DNA of 64,000 nt from contig JAVJOU010000026.1 in the NCBI GenBank assembly GCA_040216635.1, positions 1-64,000 on the forward strand, given 5' to 3'. Each line of letters begins with the position of its first letter. Within the stretch, counting starts at the first letter, position 1. This document shows positions 24,404-33,900 of this stretch, one piece after another. The notes under the pieces were generated by a model. That model made no database searches. It saw nothing but the letters and a program-made list of their open reading frames with translations, and had not been told where the DNA came from. The DNA comes from UBA1479 sp040216635. Its GTDB lineage: Bacteria > Pseudomonadota > Alphaproteobacteria > Rhodospirillales > Casp-alpha2. Position numbers and translations under genes: made by a program.

Positions 24404-25275
24404 GCCGCGGCTCCGTCCAATGCCTGGGCCGATAGGCGACGGGCGATGGTCAATTCGGCCAGCAATTCAGTGAAGGGCGGAATATTGGCATCGCGTTCGA
24501 TCATCGTCGGCACGGCGCCGAAGCGGTGCACGGCATCCCGGTAGAGATCCCAGACCAGATCAATCACCGGCGCGTCGTGGGTATCGACGATGTGATCGCC
24601 GTTGTTTTCATGTCCCGCTAAATGAATTTGCCGCACCCGGTCAGACGGCACGCCGTTCAGATAATCCTGGGCATCGAAACCGTGATTGAAGGCCGAGACA
24701 TAAACGTTGTTGACGTCCAGCAGCAGGTCACAGTCCGCACGCTCCGTCAGTTCGGCAAGGAAATCCCATTCCGTCATGGTATCGGCCGTGAAACTGACAT
24801 AAGTCGATGCGTTTTCCATGGCGATCCTGCGGCCCAGCACATCCTGCACCTGGCGGATGCGGCCCGCCACATGGTCGAGGGTTTCTTCGGTCAGCGGCAG
24901 GGGCAGAAGATCATGCAGGTTCACGCCATGGGCGCCGGTCCAGCACAGGTGGTCCGACACAACCGCCGGTTCGATCCGGTCGGCAAGGTCCTTAAGGCCC
25001 CTGAGATAATCATGGTCGAGCGGATCAGGCGCGCCGATCGAAAGCGACACGCCGTGCATGGCCATGGGATAGCGTTCACGTACGGCCATTAGGTTATGCA
25101 GGGGCCTGCCGCCGACAGCGATGAAGTTCTCGGAAATAATTTCGAACCAATCAACGTCGTGCCGGGCGGGATCAGACGCATCATCGCCCTTCCCGCCATC
25201 CCCCAGAATGTCCGGGAAATGCTGCGGCCGCAGACCGAGGCCGAAACCTTTGAATGGTGATGCTGAATGGGTCAT
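24400..25275 (-). CDS. bufB: BufB/HvfB-like DUF692 multinuclear non-haem iron oxygenase
   Basis: A 291-residue member of the MNIO family (formerly DUF692), TIM-barrel enzymes with two or three irons that oxidise cysteines or other residues in ribosomally made peptides. Visible metal-site segments are FEIISENFIA, HGVSLSIG, SDHLCWTGAHGVNLHDLLPL, ENASTYVSF, LLLDVNNVYVSAFNHG, HLAGHENNGDHIVDTHDAPV and MIERDANIPPF, all typical of the family. It stands between the precursor gene and the DUF2063 gene. In such operons the enzyme modifies cysteines of the bufferin peptide so that it binds copper. Confidence 0.93.
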   Translation of the reverse strand: MTHSASPFKGFGLGLRPQHFPDILGDGGKGDDASDPARHDVDWFEIISENFIAVGGRPLHNLMAVRERYPMAMHGVSLSIGAPDPLDHDYLRGLKDLADRIEPAVVSDHLCWTGAHGVNLHDLLPLPLTEETLDHVAGRIRQVQDVLGRRIAMENASTYVSFTADTMTEWDFLAELTERADCDLLLDVNNVYVSAFNHGFDAQDYLNGVPSDRVRQIHLAGHENNGDHIVDTHDAPVIDLVWDLYRDAVHRFGAVPTMIERDANIPPFTELLAELTIARRLSAQALDGAAA

Positions 25276-25361
25276 GCAAAAATCTTAGCGCAAAACGAAT
25301 TCGAGGGATCGAATCGCTTCGACCCCCCGAAATTCATTATGCCCGCAATTCGGGCAGGCAA

Positions 25362-25631
25362 TCAGCCTTCAACGACGCTGCCGCCCTTGTCCGTGCAAGC
25401 CTTGGCGGAATCGGTCGAGACCCAGCCCTGGCCTTTGCAGGCGTTATGGCCCTTACAGGCATTGGATGCGGTCTTGCAAGCGCCGGTGCCCTTGCACGAG
25501 TTGATGCCCATGCATTTGACGCCTTCGGCATGTGCCGTGGTCGGTGCGGCGGTCATGGCGGCGCCGGCAATGAACATGGCGGCGGCAGCGGTCGCCAGGG
25601 TGGCGCCAACGGTTTTCTTTTGGATCGACAT
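25362..25631 (-). CDS. bufA: Bufferin precursor peptide (DUF2282 type)
   Basis: An 89-residue exported peptide, the substrate of the downstream MNIO enzyme. A Sec signal (TLATAAAAMFIAGAAMTAAP, cleavage near AHA) leaves a mature chain of about 55 residues with six cysteines in repeated CKG contexts: KCMGINSCKGTGAC, SNACKGHNACKGQG and AKACTDKGG. This is the signature of bufferins, periplasmic copper-sequestering RiPPs in which cysteines become thiooxazoles. AAGGAGAG lies at the start codon. The longer frame to 25823 crosses the promoter and is not real. Confidence 0.92.
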   Translation of the reverse strand: MSIQKKTVGATLATAAAAMFIAGAAMTAAPTTAHAEGVKCMGINSCKGTGACKTASNACKGHNACKGQGWVSTDSAKACTDKGGSVVEG

Positions 25632-25660
25632 TTGTGAACTCTCCTTGTGACATGAATTCG

Positions 25661-25688
25661 CTATCCGACTCTGTTGGCCGGTCGTCAA
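25661..25688 (-). promoter_or_regulatory. Candidate promoter of the bufABC operon
   Basis: On the minus strand TTGACG (25683-25688) and GGATAG (25661-25666) are 16 bases apart, about 30 bases before the precursor start codon. Bufferin operons in relatives can use an ECF sigma factor. A GTAAC sequence exists nearby at 25694-25698, but on the opposite strand and without a convincing partner. Confidence 0.4.
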
Positions 25689-25798
25689 GGAGTGTAACGA
25701 TGGATTTCGTTTGCGGGCGTCACGTTGAGGTCGCAGGCCATCACAAGCATGTGAGAGATTCTTGACCGGAAATTCAGCTGTTTGCCATGAGCTTGCCG

Positions 25799-26275
25799 TT
25801 ATTCTTCCTCGGCCAATCCCCAAATCCTGGCGTGCTGCCCATCGCCCGACGGCGGGATGACGCGCACACGTTCATTGATCCCTTCGTCCGTGAAGTCCCG
25901 TTCGATCGCCAAAAGCGTGCCCGCCGGATGATCGCACAATGCCGCCATATCCTGGCATTCCTGGCGGGCGGCTTCGACCGCCGTCAGCATGTCCGGCGCG
26001 CCGTAGCGTTCAAACAGATGCGCGCCAAGCGCACGTACCGCTTCTTCGACTTGCCCATCGGGCACCACGGAAACCTGCACGAAGGTCGACCGCCCGAACC
26101 CGCTAAGCCCCAACCAGCCGCTTTTGAAGGCAAGCTGCTGTTTGTTGTTCCATTGCGACGGGTCGCCATCGGCGAATTCGAACGTGCCGGTTACAGCCCA
26201 TTCACCGGGTGCTGCCGGGTTTTCAAATACATTGCGGTCCGAGACATCCATCTGAATGGTATGGGCAAACTTCAT
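25799..26275 (-). CDS. Uncharacterised protein, DUF6505-like
   Basis: A 158-residue soluble protein without signal or membrane segment. It opens with MKFAHTIQMDVSDRNVFENP and carries GEWAVTGTFEFADGD, KSGWLGLSGFGRSTFVQVS and an acidic tail. I believe it belongs to the DUF6505 group found in alphaproteobacteria, which has no known function, but this was not searched. It is divergent from the HtrA-like protease with 78 bases between them. Confidence 0.78.
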   Translation of the reverse strand: MKFAHTIQMDVSDRNVFENPAAPGEWAVTGTFEFADGDPSQWNNKQQLAFKSGWLGLSGFGRSTFVQVSVVPDGQVEEAVRALGAHLFERYGAPDMLTAVEAARQECQDMAALCDHPAGTLLAIERDFTDEGINERVRVIPPSGDGQHARIWGLAEEE

Positions 26276-26353
26276 CGGTCAGGTTTCTCCGTTGCCGTGG
26301 CCCGACAATATAGAGGGCGGCATTGATCGGCGCATCATGGTAAAGACGGGAAT

Positions 26354-27343
26354 ATGAATTTGCGATTTCTCATAACACCCCTGGCCATCGCGGCCATCGT
26401 TCTTTTCCCACTCCCGGCCAAAGGGGCGGACGGGATAGATCCCGCCGCCGTTGCCGGTGCCGTGAAATCGGTGGTTGTGGTCCTGCCGACCTGGCGCAAC
26501 GTGCGCCCCGGCTTCGCCCCCCGCACGGCCGATGGGCGGATGACGCCGGAAGGGTCCGGCGTTGCCGTGCTGCCCGGCGGCTACGTTGCCACCAACGACC
26601 ATGTGTTGGGAGATGCCGTTTCCGTGCGCCTGCGCCTGGCCGATGGGCGGGCCGTGCCGGCCGAAATCATCGGCCGACATAAGGCAACGGACATTGCCCT
26701 GCTGAAATCCGCAATCGATCTGCCGCCCGCCGAGGCCGGGCCCGAGCCAAACCTTGCCGAGCCTGTCTGCGCCATCGGCAACCCGTTCGGGCGGGGATTG
26801 TCCGTATCCTGCGGGGTCGTTTCCGCCACGGGGCGGGCCAACGCCGGATTCAACGAGATCGAAGATTTCATCCAGACCGATGCCGCCGTCAATCCGGGCG
26901 GATCGGGGGGCGCTTTGGTCGACGGCAAGGGACGGCTGGTCGGCTTGGTTTCGGCCATCTTCGCGCAGGCATCCGATGCCAATATCGGGGTCAACTTCGC
27001 GGCCGCGCGCCCGCTGCTGATGCGCGTCGTCCGCGACCTGGCCGAACACGGCACCGTGCGTGACGGCACGGCCGGCATGGCAACCGGTCCCTTGTCGGCA
27101 GCGCAGAATGCCGAAACGGCAGGTGTCGCCGTTATCGAGGTTACCCGGGACGGTCCTGCCTTTCACGCCGGGATCGATGCCGGCGACATCATCACATCCG
27201 TCGGTCAGCGCCCGATCACTTCCCCCGGCCAATTCCGCGCGGCCCTGTTCCATCATCGCCCGGGCGACGCGGTCGTGTTCACATTGCGGCGCGGGGGGCA
27301 GGATAAGACCTTATCCGTCACTCTGGCGCCCGCAGCCCCCTGA
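26354..27343 (+). CDS. Exported HtrA/DegP-like serine protease with one PDZ domain
   Basis: A 329-residue trypsin-fold protease of family S1C for periplasmic protein quality control. The signal peptide runs to about residue 24. The catalytic triad is His83 in YVATNDHV, Asp113 in KATDIALLK and Ser184 in AAVNPGGSGGAL. One PDZ domain (from about 250: GVAVIEVTRDGPAFHAGIDA) closes the protein. DegP itself has two PDZ domains, so this is closer to DegS-like or single-PDZ proteins but without a membrane anchor. Its regulatory partner is unknown. Confidence 0.92.
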   Translation: MNLRFLITPLAIAAIVLFPLPAKGADGIDPAAVAGAVKSVVVVLPTWRNVRPGFAPRTADGRMTPEGSGVAVLPGGYVATNDHVLGDAVSVRLRLADGRAVPAEIIGRHKATDIALLKSAIDLPPAEAGPEPNLAEPVCAIGNPFGRGLSVSCGVVSATGRANAGFNEIEDFIQTDAAVNPGGSGGALVDGKGRLVGLVSAIFAQASDANIGVNFAAARPLLMRVVRDLAEHGTVRDGTAGMATGPLSAAQNAETAGVAVIEVTRDGPAFHAGIDAGDIITSVGQRPITSPGQFRAALFHHRPGDAVVFTLRRGGQDKTLSVTLAPAAP

Positions 27344-27395
27344 CATTCCCTTCCCCCCAATAATTTCTGATCCGCACCGCCGTGAACCCGCCCTT

Positions 27396-28202
27396 ATGAC
27401 CACAGTCTCCGACCCTCCTTTATCCGAACAGACCCCGGCCGGGGTCCAGATCGACGCCTGTTCCACGGCACGGCTGGAAGACATGGAACAAGCCGCCAAG
27501 ACGGTTCAAGCCAGCCTTCGCAAACTGGAAGATCAATCAACATCTGTCGTGGGGGAAATTCTGAAAGGTCAGGGCGACTTCGTCCCCTGGGACCATTACC
27601 CGGCAGGCGATGTCTATGACTGGGACAGCCAGGCCCAGTATTATTATCATGCCCATCCGGCCGATAATTCCGTGCCCGGTTTCCCGTCCAAGTTCTGGGA
27701 ACGGGAGCACGGACATTTCCACACCTTCCTACGCGCCAAGGGCATGCCCGCCGGCACGCTGCCCACCGACGTGCCCGGCGCGGATACCATCCAAGATCCC
27801 GATACCGCACTTTGCCATATCGTCGCCATTTCCATGAACGGGGGCGGCCTGCCTTTTCGTCTGTTCACCACCAACCGCTGGGTAACCGGCGAACAATGGC
27901 ATGACGCACAAACGGTGATCGGCCTGATCGACCGTTTCGCCTTGACCTGCGCCCTGCCGTCGCGCCCGGTCAATTCCTGGATCACCGCCATGCTGCGGCT
28001 GTTCCGCCCACAGGTCGAAGAATTGCTGCGTCAACGCGACGCGGCCTTGACCGATTGGCAGGCCCGCGCGGCCACAACCGAACAATCGGCCTTCGACGAC
28101 CGTGGTTTGGAGATCACTTCCGCCATGGAAGTTTCGATCGAGGATCAGGTGAACATGCTGACGACGGCACTGCGCCGACGGCGGGGCGAAACCGAAACCT
28201 AG
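27396..28202 (+). CDS. Uncharacterised protein, DUF6969-like
   Basis: A 268-residue soluble protein. Conserved-looking blocks are GDFVPWDHYPAGDVYDWDSQ, AQYYYHAHP, EHGHFHTFLRAKGMP, HIVAISMNGGGLPFRLFTTN and PVNSWITAMLRLFRPQVEEL. His/Asp/Tyr clusters suggest a metal site, which is inference. I think it is the DUF6969 family, without known function. The start at 27396 follows the protease stop by 52 bases and lies in a different frame from the long track; the upstream extension is out of frame over the protease. Its stop overlaps the convergent CoA-transferase stop by 4 bases. Confidence 0.8.
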   Translation: MTTVSDPPLSEQTPAGVQIDACSTARLEDMEQAAKTVQASLRKLEDQSTSVVGEILKGQGDFVPWDHYPAGDVYDWDSQAQYYYHAHPADNSVPGFPSKFWEREHGHFHTFLRAKGMPAGTLPTDVPGADTIQDPDTALCHIVAISMNGGGLPFRLFTTNRWVTGEQWHDAQTVIGLIDRFALTCALPSRPVNSWITAMLRLFRPQVEELLRQRDAALTDWQARAATTEQSAFDDRGLEITSAMEVSIEDQVNMLTTALRRRRGETET

Positions 28203-29410
28203 TCGTCGGTCAGCACCGCACCGCCATCGATCATCGCCTGGATTTCGTCTGCGCTGAACCCGTATTCCGCCAGAACCTCGCGCGTGTGCTGGCCATAGAC
28301 CGGCGCGCCCTGGTCCGTTTTCACCGGCGTGCCGGTGAACTTGACGGGCATGCCCAATGCCTTGGCCGATCCCAGCGCCTTGTGCGGCACGTCGATGATC
28401 ATGTCGCGGGCGATGGCGTGCGGATCGGCATGCATCTGATTGATGTCCAGAACCGGTCCGGCGGGCAGACCGACCTCATCGAAAATGGCGAGCCATTCCG
28501 CCGATGACTTCTCCTTGAAGATCGGCGCCAGGATATCTTCCAGTTCATGGCGGTGTTCCATGCGGCCGGTGTTTTCCTGGAACCGGGGGTCGTCGGCGAT
28601 TTGCGGATTGTCGAGCGCATCCAGCAAACGCCCCCAGGTGCGCTGATTGGCGGCCCCGCAGGTGATCCATCCGTCCGACGTTTCGAACGCCTGATAGGGC
28701 GCGTTCAGGGGATGGGCCGAGCCCATGGCGGCAGGCGACACGCCCGTGGCGAAGGCAATGGCCGACTGCCAGTAGGTATGAATGATCCCCGCTTCGAACA
28801 GGGAGGTATCGACGATCTGGCCCTCGCCGGTTTTCTGCGCATGGGCATAGGCCGCGGAAACCCCCATGGCGGCCAGAAGGCCCGCCGTAATGTCCGTGAT
28901 CGGCGCGCCCACCTTGCAGGGCGGGCGGCCGGGGCCTTCGCCGGTGATATGCATCAGACCCGACATGCCCTGGGCGATCAAATCAAACCCGCCGCGTTCG
29001 GCATAAGGTCCGGTTTGCCCAAAGCCCGAAATCGAGCACCACACCAGTTTCGGGTTTTCCTTTTTCAGGTCTTCATAGGCAAGGCCCAGTTTGGCGAGCG
29101 TCCCTTGGCGGTAATTTTCCAACAACACGTCGGCTTCCAGCGCCATGCGGCGGACGGCGTCCTGGCCTTCCTTGGTCTTCAGGTTCACCGCGATCGAGCG
29201 CTTACCCCGGTTCATGACCAGAAAGGCGGCGGCCTCGTCACCGATCTTGGGCGGCACGGCGCGGCGGGTGTCGTCCCCGCCCGGAACCTTTTCCACCTTG
29301 ATCACGTCGGCCCCCATGTCGGCCAGCATCAGGGCACAGGTTGGCCCGGCCATGACATGAGTCAGATCCAAAACTTTCATACCGCCGAGCGGTCCGTCAC
29401 CACGCGCCAT
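28199..29410 (-). CDS. Family III CoA-transferase (CaiB/BaiF type)
   Basis: A 403-residue cytoplasmic enzyme that moves CoA between carboxylic acids through a covalent aspartyl intermediate. The family start VLDLTHVMAGPTCALMLADM and GADVIKVEKVPGGDDTR are clear. The catalytic Asp lies in VGAPITDITAGLLAAMG. GGAGGAAT precedes the start at 29410. The gene is 109 bases downstream of the aminotransferase on the same strand. Substrates, such as formyl-, succinyl- or carnitinyl-type acids, cannot be assigned; the glyoxylate context suggests a short organic acid. Confidence 0.92.
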   Translation of the reverse strand: MARGDGPLGGMKVLDLTHVMAGPTCALMLADMGADVIKVEKVPGGDDTRRAVPPKIGDEAAAFLVMNRGKRSIAVNLKTKEGQDAVRRMALEADVLLENYRQGTLAKLGLAYEDLKKENPKLVWCSISGFGQTGPYAERGGFDLIAQGMSGLMHITGEGPGRPPCKVGAPITDITAGLLAAMGVSAAYAHAQKTGEGQIVDTSLFEAGIIHTYWQSAIAFATGVSPAAMGSAHPLNAPYQAFETSDGWITCGAANQRTWGRLLDALDNPQIADDPRFQENTGRMEHRHELEDILAPIFKEKSSAEWLAIFDEVGLPAGPVLDINQMHADPHAIARDMIIDVPHKALGSAKALGMPVKFTGTPVKTDQGAPVYGQHTREVLAEYGFSADEIQAMIDGGAVLTDD

Positions 29411-29448
29411 TGGATAATTCCTCCGGTTTCTTCTTTTGGTTTGTTGGC

Positions 29449-29474
29449 CCGCCGGGCCGTGCACTGCCCGGCGG
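29449..29474. repeat. Hairpin between the aminotransferase and CoA-transferase genes
   Basis: CCGCCGGGC (29449-29457) and GCCCGGCGG (29466-29474) form a perfect 9-bp stem. On the plus strand it is followed by TTTGGTCTTTTTATTATT and would act as a terminator there. On the minus strand, the direction of the genes, no T run follows, so it may instead be an mRNA-processing or attenuation element. Confidence 0.55.
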
Positions 29475-29519
29475 TTTGGTCTTTTTATTATTAGTCCCTG
29501 AAATCTGGACCTATCGGCC

Positions 29520-30704
29520 TTAACCTTCTCTGGATTGCGGGTTCACCAGGTAGGACATGGCTGCATCGACGCCGCCCTTTTTATGGGGCACCTTGGCCAG
29601 GTCCAGGCCCATTTCGACGCCCGACAGCGTGCCCATGAGCATCAGTTCGTTGAAGTCACCCAGATGGCCGATACGGAAGACCTTGTCCGCGATCTTGTTG
29701 AGCCCGTTGCCGAGCGACATGTCGAAATGTTCCAACGTGACCTTGCGGAAGTTATCGGCGCTATGGCCTTCCGGCATGACCACGGCGGTCAGCACGGGGG
29801 AATATTCCTTGGGCTCCTGACACAGAACTTCCAGGCCCCAGGCCCGCACGGCGCGGCGGGTCGCCTCGGCCATGCGGTCGTGGCGGGCGAACACGTTGTC
29901 CAGGCCTTCTTCCATCAGCATGTCGACCGCTTCCTTCAGGCCGTACAGCAGATTGGTCGCCGGGGTGTAGGGAAAATAGCCGGTCTTGTTCATGGTGATC
30001 ATTTCGTCCCAGGCCCAATAGGATTTGGGCAGGGACGCAGACTTGGAAACCTCGACCGCTTTCTTGGAAACGCAGTTAAAGCTGATCCCCGGCGGCAACA
30101 TCAGGCCTTTTTGCGAACCGGCGACGGTCACGTCGACACCCCATTCGTCCTGGCGGAAATCGGCGGAAGCGAGACCCGAAATCGTATCGACCATGAACAG
30201 CGCCGGATGGCCGGTGCGGTCAATCGCTTCGCGCACCAGCTTGACCCGCGAGGTTACGCCCGTGGATGTTTCGTTATGGACCATGCAGACGGCTTTGATC
30301 TCATGATCCGTGTCTTCGTTCAGGCGCGCTTCGATGGCGGCTGCATCCACGCCGTGGCGCCAATCGCCGTCGATGAATTCCGGCACCAGGCCGAGACGCA
30401 GCGCAAGGTTCTTCCACAAGGTGGCGAACTGCCCTGTTTCGTACATCAGAACGCGGTCGCCCGGCGACATGGTGTTGACCAGGGCCGCTTCCCAGGCACC
30501 CGTTCCGGATGCGGGATAGATGATGACTTCGCATTTTTCCGTCTTGAACACCTTCTTCATGCCGTCCAGGCAGGCATGAGCCAGATCGGCGAAATCGGGA
30601 CCGCGATGGTCCATCACCGCGTTGTCCATGGCACGAAGGATGCGGTCGGGCGTGTTGGAGGGGCCCGGGATTTGCAGGAAATGGCGGCCGCGGCGCACAG
30701 TCAT
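29520..30704 (-). CDS. Class V aminotransferase, serine/alanine--glyoxylate type
   Basis: A PLP enzyme of 394 residues that transfers the amino group from serine, alanine or aspartate to glyoxylate. The start GRHFLQIPGPSNTPDRILRA and MDHRGPDF are the signature of serine-glyoxylate aminotransferases. The PLP lysine is K199 in VAGSQKGLMLPPG, with FMVDTISGLAS holding the cofactor Asp. The related BhcA (aspartate-glyoxylate) is an alternative, but no other bhc gene is near. AGAGGAT precedes the start. It is divergent from a glycolate/2-hydroxyacid-type dehydrogenase, which could supply the keto acid. Confidence 0.9.
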   Translation of the reverse strand: MTVRRGRHFLQIPGPSNTPDRILRAMDNAVMDHRGPDFADLAHACLDGMKKVFKTEKCEVIIYPASGTGAWEAALVNTMSPGDRVLMYETGQFATLWKNLALRLGLVPEFIDGDWRHGVDAAAIEARLNEDTDHEIKAVCMVHNETSTGVTSRVKLVREAIDRTGHPALFMVDTISGLASADFRQDEWGVDVTVAGSQKGLMLPPGISFNCVSKKAVEVSKSASLPKSYWAWDEMITMNKTGYFPYTPATNLLYGLKEAVDMLMEEGLDNVFARHDRMAEATRRAVRAWGLEVLCQEPKEYSPVLTAVVMPEGHSADNFRKVTLEHFDMSLGNGLNKIADKVFRIGHLGDFNELMLMGTLSGVEMGLDLAKVPHKKGGVDAAMSYLVNPQSREG

Positions 30705-30800
30705 GATCGGATATCCTCTACAATATTATGGGTTCGCGCCAATCGACGCGACGGTCCGCGAATTATGCATACAATTTTTCCATAGACAACCGGAATCCGA

Positions 30801-30821
30801 AATGATTCCCGAACAATCATT
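30801..30821. promoter_or_regulatory. Operator-like dyad between aminotransferase and dehydrogenase genes
   Basis: AATGATT (30801-30807) and AATCATT (30815-30821) form a perfect inverted repeat around a 7-base spacer in the AT-rich divergent region 30705-30955. A second palindromic stretch around ATGCAT is at 30761-30776. A regulator acting on both genes, such as the GntR protein at 34104, could bind here. Confidence 0.45.
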
Positions 30822-30955
30822 ATATTTTGTTGTTTATCAATCGATTAAATACCATAATTGCCCCTCAGACTTCATGAGCTGAAAATGCCTAATTGAATTT
30901 TGAATTCATTTTGGTAAACTTCGTTCACTTCATCCAAACAAATCAGAGACCCGCC

Positions 30956-33900
30956 ATGGCGACCACGACCACCGCCCCCAGCCGATCCCGTCCCGCCCGC
31001 CCCGCCAAGGGAGACAGCGCCCTGGCCCGCCGGCTTGGCAAAGCGATTAAAGGTAAGGTGCTGTTCGATCCGTTCTCGCGCGGGCGCTATTCGACGGATG
31101 CCTCGATCTATCAGATAGAACCGCTCGGCGTGGTCATCCCGGAAACGGCCGACGACATCGAAGCCATCATCAACATCGCCCGCGACGAAGGCGTACCCGT
31201 TCTGCCGCGTGGTGGCGGCACTTCGCAATGCGGGCAGACCGTGGGCGAGGCACTGGTCGTCGATCTGTCGAAACACGTGAACAAGGTTCTCGACTTCGAT
31301 GCGGCGGGACGGCAGGCCCTGGTCGAACCGGGGTTGGTGCTGGATCACCTGAACGCTTATCTGAAGCCGCATGGCTTGTGGTTTCCGGTCGATGTATCGA
31401 CTTCGTCGCGCGCGACCATCGGCGGCATGGCGGGCAACAATTCCTGCGGCTCGCGCTCCATCGTCTACGGCACCATGCGTGACAACGTGCGCGCCATCGA
31501 CGCCGTGACCATGGACGGGCGGGCCATGCGCTTCGGCGAAGTCTCGGACAACGCGCCGGCGGCACAACTGGATTCCGCACAGCAGGATTTGGTCGCCGGC
31601 CTTCTGGACATCGGCCGCCGCGAAGAAGGCCACATCAAAGAAAGCTTCCCCGACCTGATGCGCCGGGTCGGCGGCTACAACATCGACTCGCTGGTGCCCG
31701 GCGGAGCCTTTAAGGGCCCATGGGCCGATGCGACGCTCTACCGCCAGCAGACCCACCCCAACCTGGCGCACCTGCTGATCGGATCGGAAGGCACCCTGGC
31801 CTTTTCGACCAAACTGCACCTGGACCTGCACCCCCTGCCGAAGCACAAGGTGCTGGGCGTCTGTCATTTCCCGACCTTCTATAAGGCGATGGAATCGACG
31901 CAGCATCTGGTGACGCTCGGCCCCGCCGCCGTGGAACTGGTCGACCGCACCATGATCGGTCTGGCCCGCGATATCGAAATTTTCCGTCCCACGGTCGAAC
32001 GCTTCGTCCAGGGCGAACCCGATGCCCTGCTGCTGGTCGAATTCGCCGGGGAAGAGTTGGAGCCCCAACTGGCCAAACTGAAACAGCTGGTCGAAATGAT
32101 GGCCGACCTGGGATTCCCCGGCGGCGTGGTCGAAGCCGTGGACCCGTCGTTCCAACGCGACATCTGGGAGGTCCGCAAATCGGGCCTGAACATCATGATG
32201 TCCATGAAGGGCGACGGGAAACCGATCTCCTTCGTCGAGGATTGCGCCGTACGCCTGGAAGACCTGGCCGAATACACGGACCGCCTGACCCAGGTGTTCC
32301 ACAAGCACGGCACGGAAGGCACCTGGTACGCCCATGCGTCGGTCGGCACCTTGCATGTCCGGCCGGTGATCAATTTAAAGCAGGAGATGGGCGCCAAACA
32401 GATGCGCGCCATCGCCGAGGAAGCCTTCGAAATGGTGCGCGAATACAAGGGCTCGCACTCAGGCGAACACGGCGACGGATTGGTGCGGTCCGAATTTCAC
32501 GAAGCCATGTTCGGCCCGCGGATGATCGAGACCTTCAAGGAAGTGAAGGACACATTCGATCCGGCCGGCCTGATGAACCCGGGCAAGATCGTCGACCCGC
32601 CCAAAATGGACGACCGCAGCCTGTTCCGCTTCAAGCCCGGATACGAAACGCAGAAAATCGCAACGGTCCTCGACTGGTCCGACTGGGGCGGGTTCGCCGG
32701 TGCGGTCGAGATGTGCAACAACAACGGGGCCTGCCGCAAACGCGATGCAGGCGTGATGTGTCCGTCCTTCCGCGCCACGGGGGACGAACAGCATCTGACC
32801 CGGGGCCGGGCCAACACGCTGCGCCTGGCCATTTCAGGCCAGTTGGGACCCGACGCCTTCACTTCCGACGACATGGCCGCGACCATGAAGCTTTGCGTCG
32901 GCTGCAAGGGCTGCAAACGGGAATGTCCCACCGGCGTGGACATGGCGCGCATGAAGGTTGAGTTCCTGAACCAGTACAACAAACGCCACGGGCTGCGGAT
33001 GTTCGACAAACTGGTCGCCTATCTGCCGCGCTACGCCCCCCTGGCATCGAAGATCGCGCCGCTGCTGAATTTGCGGGACAAGGTGCCAGGCCTGGCTTGG
33101 CTGTCGGAAAAGATGTTCGGCTTTGCCGCTGAGCGCACCCTGCCCCGCTGGGCATCCGCCCCGGACAAGGGGGCGACCAAGATGGACGCGGACGCCTGCC
33201 CCGCCGGCCCGGCGGTGGTTCTGCTGGGCGATACCTTCAACACCTACTTCGAGCCGGAAAACCTGGCCGCCGCCCGGCGTGTGCTGGTCGCGGCGGGCTA
33301 CCGCGTGGTCACGGCGCAGGCACCGGACCGGTCCCGACCGCTGTGCTGCGGGCGCACGTTCCTGGCCGCGGGCCTTGCCGACGAGGCCAAGAAAGAAGCA
33401 CAGCGCACGCTTGAGGCCCTGACCCCCTTCGTCGAAGCGGGCGTGCCCATCGTCGGGTTGGAACCTTCGTGCCTGTTGACCCTGCGCGATGAATTCACGG
33501 CCCTTTTGCCCGGCGAGGCGGCGCAAGCCCTCAGCAAGAAGGCCATGCTGTTCGAGGAATTCCTGGCGGCCGAAGCCGAGGCCGGAAATTTGACCCTGCC
33601 GCTGAAAGACGCCGGCGGAACGTCCGCCCTGCTGCACGGACATTGCCACCAAAAGGCCTTCGCCGCCATGGGGGCGGTCGAAAGGACCCTGAGCCTTGTA
33701 CCAGGGCTTTCGGTTGAAACGGTCGATTCAAGCTGCTGCGGCATGGCCGGTGCGTTCGGTTATGACAAAGACAACGTCGAGGTCTCCAAACGCATGGGCG
33801 AGCTGTCCCTGCTGCCCGCCGTGCGCGGCGCCGATGACGATACGCTGATCGTCGCCGACGGCACCAGCTGCCGTCATCAGATCGCCGACGGCACCCCGCG

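Noticed and set aside
25694..25720. ECF sigma-factor promoter for bufferin operon (GTAAC/CGTC)
   Set aside because: The motif is on the plus strand, opposite to the operon, and the spacing partner could be chance.
30872..32356. Long reverse frame of 494 codons opposite the YdiJ-type dehydrogenase gene
   Set aside because: It is a shadow of the highly biased forward coding frame. It has no recognisable domain or start signal, while the forward frame carries clear FAD and Fe-S motifs.
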